Of a stretch of 64,000 nt of DNA, positions 39,248 through 47,860 are shown one piece after another; position 1 is the first letter of the stretch, and each line of letters starts with the position of its first letter. The notes under the pieces were generated by a model. The model worked only from the letters and a program-made list of their open reading frames with translations. It searched no databases and was not told the origin of the DNA. The DNA is from Actinocatenispora rupis (GTDB lineage: Bacteria > Actinomycetota > Actinomycetes > Mycobacteriales > Micromonosporaceae): NCBI RefSeq assembly GCF_016861975.1, contig NZ_BOMB01000008.1, positions 124,001 through 188,000 on the forward strand, written 5' to 3'. Made by a program: the position numbers and the translations under genes.

Positions 39248-40093
39248 GTGCGGGTGGGCATCGTCGGTACCGAGAACTCGCATGTCGACCACGCGGTCGA
39301 GTACCTGAACACGGCGCGGCGGCAGGGCGACGGGGCGCGGGTCGTCGCGCTGTCCGGCGGCGCCACCGACCGCAACCGGCAGCTCGCCGACGCCGGCGGC
39401 ATCGACATCGTCGTCGACGACCCCGCCGACCTGCTCGGCCACGTCGACGCCGTCCTCGTCAGCGACCGCGACGGCCGGCTGCACCGCGCGCACGCCGTCC
39501 CGTTCCTGTCCGCCGGCCTCCCGGTACTCGTGGACAAGCCGCTCGCCACCACCGTCGCCGACGCCGAGGCGATGCTCGCCGTCGCGCGCGCCCACGGCGC
39601 CCTGCTCACCTCGTACTCCACGCTCCGGTACGGGCCGGACGCCCAGTCCCTGCGCGACGCCGCCGGCGGGATCGGCGCGCTGCAGAGCGTCGTGGCCACC
39701 GGGCCCGCCGACGAGACCAGCGAGTACGGCGGGATCCACTACTACGGCATCCATCCCGTCGACATCGCGCTCAGCCTGGTACCCGGCCCCGTCGGGCCGG
39801 TACGGGTCGACCGGGCCGGCGACACGGTCGTCGCGCACGCCCGCGTCGGCGCCACCCACGTCACCATCAACCTGGTACGCCCCGGCGACCGGCCGGTGCC
39901 GTTCCACGCCCTCGCCGTCGGGCGTACCGGGATCGCGGAGCGGACGCTCGGGGTCGGCCCGCACTACGTGTGGCCCGGCCTCGACGAGTTCTTCCGGATG
40001 ATCGCGACCGGACGGCCGCCGATCGCGCCGGACGACCTGCTCCGGCCGGTGCGGTTCCTCGCCGCGCTCGACGAGGCCCTCGGCGCGTCCTGA
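39248..40093 (+). CDS. short Gfo/Idh/MocA-family oxidoreductase divergent from the hut operon
   Basis: 281 residues from the GTG at 39248, shorter than the 330-390 typical of the family. The Rossmann part has VGIVGTENSHVDHAVEY (an altered nucleotide-binding loop without the usual GxGxxG) and LPVLVDKPLATTVADAE, where VDKP stands for the usual EKP. HYYGIHPVDIALSLVPG carries the His/Asp pair. The altered loop makes classical NAD(P) binding uncertain. It shares its intergenic region and operator with the hut regulator, so it may act on a related metabolite, though no step in histidine breakdown needs it. Confidence 0.82.
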   Translation: MRVGIVGTENSHVDHAVEYLNTARRQGDGARVVALSGGATDRNRQLADAGGIDIVVDDPADLLGHVDAVLVSDRDGRLHRAHAVPFLSAGLPVLVDKPLATTVADAEAMLAVARAHGALLTSYSTLRYGPDAQSLRDAAGGIGALQSVVATGPADETSEYGGIHYYGIHPVDIALSLVPGPVGPVRVDRAGDTVVAHARVGATHVTINLVRPGDRPVPFHALAVGRTGIAERTLGVGPHYVWPGLDEFFRMIATGRPPIAPDDLLRPVRFLAALDEALGAS

Positions 40094-40200
40094 CGGCGGG
40101 TCAGGCGCGCGGTCGGGCCGCAGCGCGACGCCGTCCAGCCGGCGGGTCAGGCGGTCGGCCGGGCGGCGCGGGACGCCTCCAGCCGGCGGGTCACGCCCTC
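40094..40200. repeat. 45-bp tandem duplication at the end of the TIGR03089 gene
   Basis: CGGCGGGTCAGGCG begins at 40094 and again at 40140, each followed by a similar GGTCGG...GACGCC...TCCAGC tail. A third partial copy starts at 40184. The copies differ by small indels. The second copy encodes the C-terminal residues and stop of the minus-strand gene, while the first lies just beyond it. It looks like recent slippage at the gene end. Confidence 0.6.
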
Positions 40201-40926
40201 GGCCGCCGACCGGGCCGCCAGGACCGTACGGTCCAGGTTCGCGCAGAGCACCACCGTCGCCCCCACCGCCAGCGGCGCGAGCAGCCAGTACGCCGGGTGC
40301 TCGTACTCCTCGACCTCGACCAGTACGCGGTCGCCGGGGTGCAGGCCGACCATCGCGGCGATCTCCCGACCCAGCGAACCCCACTGCCGGTAGCTGGTGC
40401 CGTCGACGCTCGCCGCACCGTCCGCCGGCAGCGGCGCCGGATCGACGGCCGGCGCGTACCGGGCGAGCTCGGTGGCGTAGTCGCGGTAGCCGGGCGGCGG
40501 CGCACGGTGCCCGGCCGGTACGCGGGGATCGGTGTCGGCGTCCAGTACGAACCGGTGCGGCGCCTCCGGTACGTCGTCCAGCCAGTCGTCGATCCGCCGC
40601 CGGTCCGCGAACGTCACGTCGATCGGGTCGTCGGCGCCCGCCCCGAGCACCGGCAGCCCCGCCGTCGCCGCCAGCCGTACCGAGACCAGCAGGCCGGCCG
40701 ACCAGGCGCCCAGGAGTACCGCGGCGGTCTGCCAGTGCGGCGGCAACATGACCGCCGCACGGTCGCCCGGCCCCAGCCCGCAGCCGTCCCGCAGCAGCCG
40801 CGCCGTCCGCGCCGCCCGGTCGGCGACCTCCGCCGCGGACAGCTCCACCCGCAGCCCGCACGCGTCGTCGTAGTACGTGACGAGCGGCCGGTCCGCGGGA
40901 CGTCCGGGTACGGGGAGTTCGGACAT
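40147..40926 (-). CDS. TIGR03089-family protein (AMP-binding-like N-terminal fragment)
   Basis: 259 residues from the ATG at 40926. It resembles the first part of an adenylate-forming enzyme: RPLVTYYDDACGLRVELSAAEVADRAARTARLLRDGCGLGPGDRAAVMLPPHWQ, then LLGAWSAGLLVSV. The ATP-binding P-loop and core of the superfamily are missing, so it should not adenylate by itself. This truncated form is a recognised actinobacterial family often found near cell-wall or sugar genes; its role is unknown. The last ~15 residues lie in a tandem duplication. Confidence 0.8.
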   Translation of the reverse strand: MSELPVPGRPADRPLVTYYDDACGLRVELSAAEVADRAARTARLLRDGCGLGPGDRAAVMLPPHWQTAAVLLGAWSAGLLVSVRLAATAGLPVLGAGADDPIDVTFADRRRIDDWLDDVPEAPHRFVLDADTDPRVPAGHRAPPPGYRDYATELARYAPAVDPAPLPADGAASVDGTSYRQWGSLGREIAAMVGLHPGDRVLVEVEEYEHPAYWLLAPLAVGATVVLCANLDRTVLAARSAAEGVTRRLEASRAARPTA

Positions 40927-41017
40927 GGGAGCGCCTCCCGGGGCGGAACGGCAGTCGGTGCCGAGACTATCGAAGACGAGGAATGAAACCGGCCGCCACC
41001 GGGTATTCCCGGGTGCG

Positions 41018-41437
41018 ATGGACATGGAGCGGGAGCTGCGCATCGAACCGTACGGCGGGGCCGTACGGGCGGCCCGTGGCTTCGTGGCCGACGCGCTGCA
41101 CGACTGGCGGCTCGGCACCCGGGCCCGGGACATCACCCTCGCCTGCCACGAACTCGTCGCCAACGCCGTCCTGCACGCCGCCACCCCCGTCCTCGTCCGG
41201 CTGCGCCGCGATCCGGACGGCGTCCTCGTGGAGGTCGCCGACTCGGACCCGCACCCCCCGTGCCCGCGCCTCGCCGACGACCCCCTGAGTACGTCCGGGC
41301 GGGGGCTGCTGATCGTCGAACGGCTGTCGCGGCGGTGGGGGGTGCGGGCGCTCCCGGTGGGCAAGGTCGTCTGGGCCGAACTGCCCGGCGACGACCCGGT
41401 CAGCGCATCACCATTCCGCCTGCGACATCCAGGGTGA
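41018..41437 (+). CDS. HATPase_c anti-sigma-factor-like protein (RsbW/SpoIIAB type)
   Basis: 139 residues from the ATG at 41018. A lone GHKL ATPase domain: N-box LACHELVANAVLHA, G1 region VEVADSDPHPPCPR, and GRGLLIVERLSRRWGVRA (G2). This is the common Streptomyces-type regulatory kinase that phosphorylates anti-anti-sigma proteins or binds sigma factors. It overlaps the convergent SDR gene by 38 bp at the 3' end. No partner anti-sigma antagonist is nearby. Confidence 0.85.
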   Translation: MDMERELRIEPYGGAVRAARGFVADALHDWRLGTRARDITLACHELVANAVLHAATPVLVRLRRDPDGVLVEVADSDPHPPCPRLADDPLSTSGRGLLIVERLSRRWGVRALPVGKVVWAELPGDDPVSASPFRLRHPG

Positions 41438-42161
41438 CCCCGGTCAGGAACGCCGACGCGTCGGACGCCAGGTAGAGCGCCGCGTTCGCGACGTCCGCCG
41501 GAGTACCGATGCGGCCCACCGGGTGCGCGCGCTCGGCCTGCGCCAGGATCTCCGGCGACATCGCGCCGAGCACCCGGTCGGTACCGATCGACGCCGGTGC
41601 GACCGCGTTGACCCGTACCCCGGAGGCGGCGACGTCCCGCGCCACCTGCCGGGTCATCGTGAGTACGCCGGCCTTGGCCGCCGCGTACGCGATGGGGCCG
41701 CGGGACACGTACCGCGCCGCCGCCGACGCCATCGTGACCACCGAACCGCTGCCGCGGTCCAGCATCGGCGGCAGGAACACCTTGAGGCAGAAGAACGTCG
41801 ACAGCAGGTTGCCGTCCACCGCGGACCGGAAGTCCGCCTCCGTCATGTCCACCAGCGGCGCTGGCGGTGCCGTACTCCCGCCGGCGAACGCCAGCAGCAC
41901 GTCAGCCGGGCCGTACTCCCGCTCCACGCCGGCGCGCAGGGCCCGCACCGACTCCAGCGAGGTCACGTCCGCCGCGACACCGACCGCCGTACCGCCGTCG
42001 GCGCGGATGTCGGCGACGACCGCGTCGATCGCCGCACCGTCCCGCCCCGACACCACCACGCGCGCGCCGTTCGCCGCGAACGCCCGGCAGGTCTCCGCGC
42101 CGATCCCGCGTGACCCGCCCGTCACCACCGCCACCCTGCCCGCCAGATCCGGACACCTCAC
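41400..42161 (-). CDS. SDR-family oxidoreductase
   Basis: 253 residues from the GTG at 42161, which overlaps the SHOCT gene's stop (GTGA). Classical short-chain dehydrogenase: TGGSRGIGAETCR (NAD(P) binding), DVLLAFAGG (in place of NNAG), Ser in VVTMASAAARYVSR, and YAAAKAGVL with the YxxxK pair. The end reads TGVTLDVAGGMVM as usual. The Arg after the glycine motif suggests NADPH. Substrate unknown. The 3' end overlaps the convergent ATPase gene by 38 bp. Confidence 0.93.
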   Translation of the reverse strand: MRCPDLAGRVAVVTGGSRGIGAETCRAFAANGARVVVSGRDGAAIDAVVADIRADGGTAVGVAADVTSLESVRALRAGVEREYGPADVLLAFAGGSTAPPAPLVDMTEADFRSAVDGNLLSTFFCLKVFLPPMLDRGSGSVVTMASAAARYVSRGPIAYAAAKAGVLTMTRQVARDVAASGVRVNAVAPASIGTDRVLGAMSPEILAQAERAHPVGRIGTPADVANAALYLASDASAFLTGVTLDVAGGMVMR

Positions 42162-42379
42162 GGCTTCCCCTTACGCAGCACCGACATCCGCTCCAGGTAC
42201 TCGTCCTCGCCGATCTCGCCGCGGGCGAACCGGTCCGCCAGCGTCTGCTCCGCCGGCGCCGTACGCAGCGCCGCCGGCCAGCCGCGCCGCCGGCGCAGTA
42301 CGCCGAACACCAGGACCGCCACGCCCAGCCACATCAGCGGGAAGATCGGCCAGAAGAACACCGGGCCATGCCACCACAT
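42158..42379 (-). CDS. small SHOCT-domain membrane protein
   Basis: About 73 residues from the ATG at 42379 (a GTG at 42382 is adjacent). An N-terminal membrane helix (GPVFFWPIFPLMWLGVAVLVFGVL) is followed by an Arg-rich turn and a C-terminal SHOCT motif, LADRFARGEIGEDEYLERMSVL. SHOCT is a short oligomerisation helix found at protein ends. It is coupled to the SDR gene by GTGA. Function unknown. Confidence 0.82.
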   Translation of the reverse strand: MWWHGPVFFWPIFPLMWLGVAVLVFGVLRRRRGWPAALRTAPAEQTLADRFARGEIGEDEYLERMSVLRKGKP

Positions 42380-42524
42380 CACCGGTCACCACCCTCGTCT
42401 CGTCGTTCCGGTACCGCCAAGACTGGCCCCGCCCGCCGCGCCGCGACATCTGCCGGCGGGCGACACCTCCGCTACCACCGCCGGCGTACCGGTGGCCCCG
42501 GACGCGACTACGGGGAAACCCCGG

Positions 42525-43190
42525 TCAGCCCAGCCAACCCGGCCGCACCAGCCCCGACTCGTACGCGATGACGACGAGCTGCGCCCGGTCCCGCGCGGCC
42601 AGCTTCACCATCGCGCGCGACACGTGCGTCTTCGCGGTCGCCGGGCTGACCACCAGCGTGTCGGCGATCTCCTCGTTCGACAGGCCCTGCCCGACGAGCG
42701 CCATCACCTCCCGTTCCCGGTCCGTCAACGACGACAGCCGCGGGTACGCCTTCGGCTGACGTGCGCGTACGGCGAACTCGGCGATCAGCCGCCGCGTCAC
42801 GCTCGGGGACAGCAACGCGTCGCCCCGGGCGACCGCCCGTACCGCCTGCACCAGCTCCGCCGGCTCGGTGTCCTTCACCAGGAAACCGCTTGCGCCGCAA
42901 CGGATCGCCTCGAACACGTACTCGTCCAGCTCGAACGTGGTGAGGATGACGACCCGCACCCCGGACAGGCGCTCGTCCGCGGCGATCCGCCGGGTCGCCT
43001 CCAGCCCGTCCGTGCCCGGCATCCGGATGTCCATCAGCACCAGATCCGGTACCAGCCGGCGGACCAGCGTCACCGCCTCGTCCCCGTCGCCCGCCTCGCC
43101 GACCACCTCCACGTCGGCCTCGGCGTCCAGCAACGCCCGGAAGCCCGCGCGTACCAGGCCCTGGTCGTCGGCCAACAGCACCCGGATCAC
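42525..43190 (-). CDS. NarL/FixJ-type response regulator
   Basis: 221 residues from the GTG at 43190. Receiver domain: VLLADDQGLV, phospho-Asp in DLVLMDIRMPGTDG, Lys in SGFLVKDTEPAE. LuxR HTH: LTDREREVMALVGQGLSNEEIADTLVVSPATAKTHVSRAMVKL. It follows its sensor kinase by 34 bp on the same strand. No obvious target operon is attached. Confidence 0.95.
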   Translation of the reverse strand: MIRVLLADDQGLVRAGFRALLDAEADVEVVGEAGDGDEAVTLVRRLVPDLVLMDIRMPGTDGLEATRRIAADERLSGVRVVILTTFELDEYVFEAIRCGASGFLVKDTEPAELVQAVRAVARGDALLSPSVTRRLIAEFAVRARQPKAYPRLSSLTDREREVMALVGQGLSNEEIADTLVVSPATAKTHVSRAMVKLAARDRAQLVVIAYESGLVRPGWLG

Positions 43191-43224
43191 GTGTCCCCCT
43201 CCCGCGGCACCGGCCCGTCCGCCG

Positions 43225-44391
43225 TCACCCCGCCGGTACCCCCGCCAGCGGCAGCCGCGCCGTCACCCGGAACCCGCCGCCCGGCGCCGGACCGGCCGTC
43301 AGGCTACCGCCGAGCGCCGTCGCCCGCTGCCGCATGCCCGGGATCCCGTTGCCGCCGCCGTCCGGGTCGTCCGTCGGCATCGGCGCCCCCGTACCGTCGT
43401 CGGTCACCGTCACCGTCAACGTGTCCTCCCCGTACGCCAGCTTCACGACCGCCTCCGCCGCGTTCGCGTGCCGGTACACGTTCGTCAACGCCTCCTGCAC
43501 GATCCGGTACGCGGCCAGGTCCACCTCCACCGGCAGATCCCGCCGCCGCCCCGACACCGCCGTACGCACCGGCAGACCCGACGCGTCCAGCCGCGCCGTC
43601 AACTCGCCCAGCCGGTCCAACCCCGGCGTGGGGGAACGCGGCGCGATCCCGTCACCCCGCAGTACCGCGAGGGCCGAACGCATCTCGCCCAGCGCCTCCT
43701 TGCTGGCGTGCTTGATCGTCGTCAACGCCGTACGCGCCTGCTCCGGCCGCTGGTCCATCAGGTGCAGCGCCACCCCCGCCTGCACGTTGATCAACGAGAT
43801 GTTGTGCGCCAGCACGTCGTGCAGCTCCTGCGCGATCCGCAGCCGCTCCTCGTTCGCCTGCCGCCGCTCCTGCTCCGCCCGACTCCGCCGCCTCGCCAGG
43901 TACTCCCGGCGCCGGTACCGGATCAGCTCGGCCAGCGCCACGATCACCGTCACCGCCGCCAGATGCCCGACGATCGACGCCCAACTCGGCGCCCGGTCGC
44001 CCGCCACCACCACGCTGAGCAGGAAGTACATCCCCAGGCCGGCGACCACCGCCACCCACGCCAGCACCCGGTGCCCCGCCCCGACCGCCGCCAGCGCCGC
44101 CACCACCAACGACAGGAACGCCGGCCCGTACGGGAAGCCCAGCCCGTAGTACACGACCAGGCCCGCCACCGTCACCACCAGCGTCGCCGCCGGCCACCGC
44201 AACCGGCCCAGCAACGCCACCGGCCCGACCAGCAGCAACAGCACACCCCACAACCCCAGGTGCTGCCCGCCCCGGTACGCCGCCGCGTACGACCCCGCGA
44301 TCTGGAGCGCCGCCACCACCCCGCTGACCAGCGGCAGCGACCACGGCCGCTGCCACCACACGCCCCGATCGTCACCGCCGCCCCACGTCAC
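43225..44391 (-). CDS. sensor histidine kinase (NarL-partner type)
   Basis: About 388 residues if begun at the GTG at 44391; earlier starts in the same frame are possible. Multiple membrane helices cover the first ~160 residues (LPLVSGVVAALQIAGSYAAA, LWGVLLLLVGPVALLG, AATLVVTVAGLVVYYGLG, VLAWVAVVAGLGMYFLL, AAVTVIVALAELI). The HisKA_3 helix ERLRIAQELHDVLAHNISLINVQAG carries the phospho-His. The ATPase domain shows VQEALTNVYRHA, VTDDGTGAP and GIPGMRQRATALGG. This is a LiaS/DesK-like cell-surface sensor. The signal is unknown. Confidence 0.92.
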   Translation of the reverse strand: MTWGGGDDRGVWWQRPWSLPLVSGVVAALQIAGSYAAAYRGGQHLGLWGVLLLLVGPVALLGRLRWPAATLVVTVAGLVVYYGLGFPYGPAFLSLVVAALAAVGAGHRVLAWVAVVAGLGMYFLLSVVVAGDRAPSWASIVGHLAAVTVIVALAELIRYRRREYLARRRSRAEQERRQANEERLRIAQELHDVLAHNISLINVQAGVALHLMDQRPEQARTALTTIKHASKEALGEMRSALAVLRGDGIAPRSPTPGLDRLGELTARLDASGLPVRTAVSGRRRDLPVEVDLAAYRIVQEALTNVYRHANAAEAVVKLAYGEDTLTVTVTDDGTGAPMPTDDPDGGGNGIPGMRQRATALGGSLTAGPAPGGGFRVTARLPLAGVPAG

Positions 44392-44543
44392 GCGCCCACC
44401 GTAGGCCGGCCCACCACCCCCCGTCATCAGCCCACACCGACACCCGCCTGCTCCTCTGGCAGTACCCCCGGCTGCGCCCTCCGCGGTACCCCGGCCCCCC
44501 GCCGCCCGTCCACCCCCACCTGCTACGCTTCTCGACGTCCCTG

Positions 44544-44615
44544 GCCCCCGTAGCTCAGGGGATAGAGCATCGGCCTCCGGAGCCGTGTGCGCAGGTTCGA
44601 ATCCTGCCGGGGGCA
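44544..44615 (+). tRNA. tRNA-Arg (anticodon CCG)
   Basis: A complete cloverleaf: acceptor GCCCCCG (44544-44550) pairs with CGGGGGC (44608-44614) and A is the discriminator. The D arm is GCTC...GAGC, the anticodon loop is CTCCGGA (anticodon CCG, reading CGG), and the T arm is GCAGG-TTCGAAT-CCTGC. CCA is not encoded. It is followed by a T-tailed hairpin and then an integrase fragment, so this tRNA is an integration site. Confidence 0.95.
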
Positions 44616-44632
44616 CCCAGCAAGGCCAGGCA

Positions 44633-44673
44633 AAACCCCGGTTGACCAGCAGAAACGCTGAGTCCCGGGGTTT
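44633..44673 (+). terminator. terminator of the tRNA-Arg transcript
   Basis: AAACCCCGG (44633-44641) pairs with CCGGGGTTT (44665-44673) across a 23-base loop, followed by TCTTC. It lies 17 bp past the tRNA and is the likely terminator of its transcript. Confidence 0.6.
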
Positions 44674-44822
44674 CTTCATGTGCAGCCGGATGCCGCCGGA
44701 AGCGGCCGTCTGCCAGGGCTCGTGCAAGATACGTGCAATGGATCTTGGGGCGTTTTCCCAGGTCATCCCGGCTGCGGCGGAGGGGCTGTGCAAGGCGCTG
44801 CGGTCCGAGGAGGCTCCCGGCG

Positions 44823-45278
44823 TCACGCGACATCGCTCAGGGCGTCCTCGATGCGCTTGTTGATCACGTCACGCTGCCCGTCGATGCACTTCGCGTACAC
44901 CTTCAACAGCACATCGACGGTATGTCCGGCTCGTTCCGCGACCTCCGTCGCCGGTACCCCGGCGTTGAGCCAGAGCGACACCGCCGCATGGCGCAGGTCG
45001 TACGGCCTGGCGGCGACCGGCGACTCCACCTGGTCCGGACGGAGCGCGATCGGCCGGGCGGTCTGCCACACCCGGAAGTAGTTCGAGCCGCTGACCACGT
45101 TGCCCCGCTCGCTCCGGAACAGCCGGCCGTCGTCCGCCAGGCCGAAGTCGGCGATGTGTTCCCGGAGGATCCGCACCAGCTCCGGCGGGATCGGCACCTC
45201 CCGGGTGTCACCGTCCCCACGGTGCTTGAATCCGCGATCGTCGGGTGTCGGCAAGGTATCCGTTGTTGTGAGCCGCAT
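44823..45278 (-). pseudogene. C-terminal fragment of a tyrosine-recombinase integrase
   Basis: About 151 residues remain. They match the catalytic end of actinomycete phage/AICE integrases: RGDGDTREVPIPPELVRILREHI, then the Arg of the triad in ARPYDLRHAAVSLWLNAG, the His in AERAGHTVDV, and the nucleophile Tyr in VLLKVYAKCIDG. The arm-binding, core-binding and first catalytic Arg regions are missing, because the frame has an upstream stop before the ATG at 45278. Its 3' end points at the tRNA-Arg, the usual orientation next to attL. This is a relic of an integrated element. Confidence 0.88.
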
Positions 45279-45434
45279 TCGAGCGTTTCACGGAGTGCTG
45301 CCGAGCGCTGTGTTGGGTCCATGTCGTCGATGGCGTCGCACCAGTCGGCCGCGGTGTCGTCATCGAAGGGACCGTCGCCCCACGTGCCCGTCGAGCCTCC
45401 TGCTGGTCGGACGTGTCAGCTGGATCATCGGCAC

Positions 45435-46025
45435 TCAGAACAGCGTGTCCATGTTGGATGGCGTTTCGATGTGCCTGGACGGGCGGCGCGTGATGGGAGT
45501 GCCGGGTGGGCCGGTCAGGACGGCGTCAAGATCCGCGGCGGATGCTTCGGACAGGCGGTAGATGCCCTGGACGCTGATCGGATGGACGAGGCGCCCGTCT
45601 TCGCTGACATGCTTGACCGGTCTTGGTCCCCGCCGTGGGCGGTACGTCAGCCGTTTGAGCACCTCAGCGGGTACGGCCCGATCAAGCACGATGCCCGTCC
45701 CCTCCTCGCCGAGAACCACCTCGTCGGTGCAGGTCGGCGCAAGGAAGCGCCAGGCCCGAAACTGCGCGAAGTACTCCAACAGTGGGCCGTCATCGTCGGT
45801 GCCAACGACGCGGATCTGCCGGACCCGCATCCGTCCGAACACGTAGAGAGCCTGATCGCAGACGCCGATCGGGTAGAGCACGTCACCGGTCCGCACCGCG
45901 GCACGCCGGAAGCTTGGTTCGGAGCTGTGGGGGCCGCCGAAGAGCACAGCCAACGGGCTTGGCCCCACCGCCACCGCTTGACGCCATCGCTCTTGTGGCC
46001 AGTAGACCGTGTACGCGTCGCTCAT
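45435..46025 (-). CDS. hypothetical protein in the integrated-element remnant
   Basis: 196 residues from the ATG at 46025 (a TTG at 46034 is an alternative). The sequence is a plausible globular protein with aromatic and charged residues: AYTVYWPQERWRQAV, SPLAVLFGGPHSSEPSFRRAAVRTGDVLYPIGV, and FGRMRVRQIRVVG. I do not recognise a catalytic motif. The pattern of a short beta-rich domain followed by a long C-terminal half is known to me only from uncharacterised actinobacterial proteins. It lies between the integrase remnant and a PIN fragment, so it is probably cargo of the lost element. Confidence 0.65.
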   Translation of the reverse strand: MSDAYTVYWPQERWRQAVAVGPSPLAVLFGGPHSSEPSFRRAAVRTGDVLYPIGVCDQALYVFGRMRVRQIRVVGTDDDGPLLEYFAQFRAWRFLAPTCTDEVVLGEEGTGIVLDRAVPAEVLKRLTYRPRRGPRPVKHVSEDGRLVHPISVQGIYRLSEASAADLDAVLTGPPGTPITRRPSRHIETPSNMDTLF

Positions 46026-46142
46026 GGCGGGCAAACGTAGACGACACCACCGACAGCTAACCAGGCGGAGGATGTTGCGGCCGACGTCGCACGCCCGGAC
46101 CTCGCCGCCAGCGGATCGACCTCGGCCGACGTTGACACACGA

Positions 46143-46226
46143 TCAGCGCGGGCTCGGCACGGCTGAGGGCCCGATGCGGAAGCTCTGCGACGACACGTCG
46201 GTGTCGAGGACGACGTAGCGGGCCAT
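46143..46226 (-). pseudogene. N-terminal scrap of a PIN-domain (VapC-like) toxin
   Basis: A 27-codon frame begins MARYVVLDTDVSSQSFR, which resembles the first strand of PIN-domain nucleases, where the Asp is a metal ligand (VVLDTDV). It ends at a TGA after 27 codons, and none of the other acidic residues is present downstream in any frame. PIN toxins are common passengers of integrative elements. The rest of 46035-46287 holds nothing else I can support. Confidence 0.4.
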
Positions 46227-46287
46227 GGGCTACGCGACGGCTGGCGTACAGGCCGGTCAGGAACTCCTCGTCCGAGCCGTGCGGCGG

Positions 46288-46698
46288 TCAGCGGACGTCG
46301 GGTTGCGGTCGGGTACGGGTGCGGGCGCGGAGGTACCAGTGCACGGCGAACAACGCGATCACGCCGACTGGGTACCAGGCGACGTCGACGAGGTCGAACT
46401 GTGCGCCGACCAGTTGCCGCGCGAACCAACTGTGCCCGGACAGCGCCGCGGGTACGGGGGTGAGCTGCGCGAACTCGATGAGCCAGCAGTACGCGACGGA
46501 GACGGGGCCGGCGATCAGCGGGGAGATCCGCGGCCGGATGAAGATCACGATCGTGTAGACGATGGCTCCGGACAGGGCGGCGCCCGAGTACTGCTCGATC
46601 GGTCCGTCCAGGACGGCGCGGATCGTGTAGGCCGCGGCGGCGAAGACGACCGCCAGCAGTACCGTCAGCAGCCGGATCCAGCGCACTGGGAGCGACAT
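46288..46698 (-). CDS. DUF2809 membrane protein
   Basis: 136 residues with four membrane helices (RLLTVLLAVVFAAAAYTI, SGAALSGAIVYTIVIFI, PLIAGPVSVAYCWLIEFAQL, VDVAWYPVGVIALFAVHWYL). The stretch LIEFAQLTPVPAALSGHSWFARQLVGAQFDLVDVAWYPVGV is typical of DUF2809, small membrane proteins of unknown function. It lies at the far edge of the tRNA-Arg island and may be either cargo or core chromosome. Confidence 0.85.
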   Translation of the reverse strand: MSLPVRWIRLLTVLLAVVFAAAAYTIRAVLDGPIEQYSGAALSGAIVYTIVIFIRPRISPLIAGPVSVAYCWLIEFAQLTPVPAALSGHSWFARQLVGAQFDLVDVAWYPVGVIALFAVHWYLRARTRTRPQPDVR

Positions 46699-46961
46699 CG
46701 CGCCATCATAGGTGGCACCGCCGCCGAGCCGCCGCCGCAGGACGCCTGGCGCGTCATCGCCTGGTACTGAGCCGAACTGGCCGTCACGCGGGGTTCACCG
46801 CACCCGGGCGATGGGGGCCGCCAGGCAGTAGCGGGAGTACAGGAGCATGAAGCGGCTCAGGGCGCGAACAGCGGCCCACCGCTTCGCCCAGGCGCTTGTA
46901 CCGGCCTGCCGTCGCTGGGCAATCTTCCGTTGCGGCGCAAGGTATCCGGACGGCAGGAGCG

Positions 46962-47852
46962 TCAGGTCATGGTCCAGGTGGGGGACTCCAGGGTGGCGCG
47001 TACGGCGGCGATGCGGTCGTCGTCCCAGGTGACGGCGGGGTCCGGTTCGACGAAGGTCATGACGACGGCGGCCATGCCGAGGGCCGGCTGGGACCAGTCG
47101 GCGGCGTCCGGCGCGGCGAACGGGTTGGCGTGCACGTGCCGGGTGGTGATGTCCGGGTTGGCGGGGGCCATGACGACGAGGCCGCGGATGATGGCGGTGG
47201 CGAGGGTCGCGATGTCGTGGAAGCTGGTGTCGAGTTCGGGTCGGAGCCGCAGCCCGATCAGTTCGGTGACCCGTTGGTACGCGGCGGCGACGCGGGTGTT
47301 GAGGGCGGCGTCGGACGCGGCGAGCGCCTGTTCCACCTCGGTACGCAGGTCGCCGGCGGGCAGGCTGAGAAACGTTGCCTGGAGCGCGAAGTAGGTGCGC
47401 CATTCGGCGGAGCGGTGGAACGTCTCGAACTCGCTGCGGGCGCCCTGGCGGAGGACTTCGGCGGCGAGGGCGCGCCGGGTGTCGGGGGTACGCAGCCAGT
47501 CGAGGTGGTCGAGCATGATCTGCCGGACGTTCTCGACGGCGTCGGCGTTTCCGCCGCCGATGGCGGGGCTGGCGCCGCGGGCGAGTGCCTTGAGCAGGTC
47601 GCTGAAGAACAGGTCCTTGTACGGCCAGCGCCGGTAGACGGCGCTGCGGGAGACGCCGGCGTCGCGGATGACGTCCTCGAAGCTGATGTGGTCCAGGCTG
47701 ACGGTCAGTCCGGCGCTGTTGACCATGTCCAGCGCGGCGCTCAGCATGCGCTGTTCGGTCTGCTCGTCCGACAGTCGCCGCCGTCGCCGGGCCGCACCGG
47801 TGGGAGCTGGTGTGTCCGACCCCACCTTGCCCGCCTCCTCTCGTTGAGACAT
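46962..47852 (-). CDS. TetR-family transcriptional regulator
   Basis: 296 residues, longer than usual (~200) because of an Arg-rich N-terminal extension and a C-terminal tail. The HTH is LSDEQTEQRMLSAALDMVNSAG followed by SFEDVIRDAGVSRSAVYRRWPYKDLFFSDLL. The ligand domain is helical without recognisable specificity. Divergent from a small membrane protein gene over 88 bp that include an AT-rich dyad at 47861-47880, which is the probable operator for both. Confidence 0.9.
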   Translation of the reverse strand: MSQREEAGKVGSDTPAPTGAARRRRRLSDEQTEQRMLSAALDMVNSAGLTVSLDHISFEDVIRDAGVSRSAVYRRWPYKDLFFSDLLKALARGASPAIGGGNADAVENVRQIMLDHLDWLRTPDTRRALAAEVLRQGARSEFETFHRSAEWRTYFALQATFLSLPAGDLRTEVEQALAASDAALNTRVAAAYQRVTELIGLRLRPELDTSFHDIATLATAIIRGLVVMAPANPDITTRHVHANPFAAPDAADWSQPALGMAAVVMTFVEPDPAVTWDDDRIAAVRATLESPTWTMT

Positions 47853-47860
47853 GATGTTTC

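Noticed and set aside
40147-40926. Functional acyl-CoA synthetase
   Set aside because: The adenylation P-loop and core motifs are absent; the protein corresponds only to the truncated TIGR03089 family.
44616-46900. attR copy of the tRNA-Arg 3' end
   Set aside because: No repeat of the T-arm/acceptor sequence (TTCGAATCCTGCCGGGGG) was found in the ~2.3 kb downstream on either strand.
46699-46961. Short minus-strand frame ending near 46795 as part of a transposase
   Set aside because: Only the last ~40 residues look protein-like (Arg/Ala-rich), and no transposase motif or inverted repeats were found. The remaining bases hold nothing supportable.
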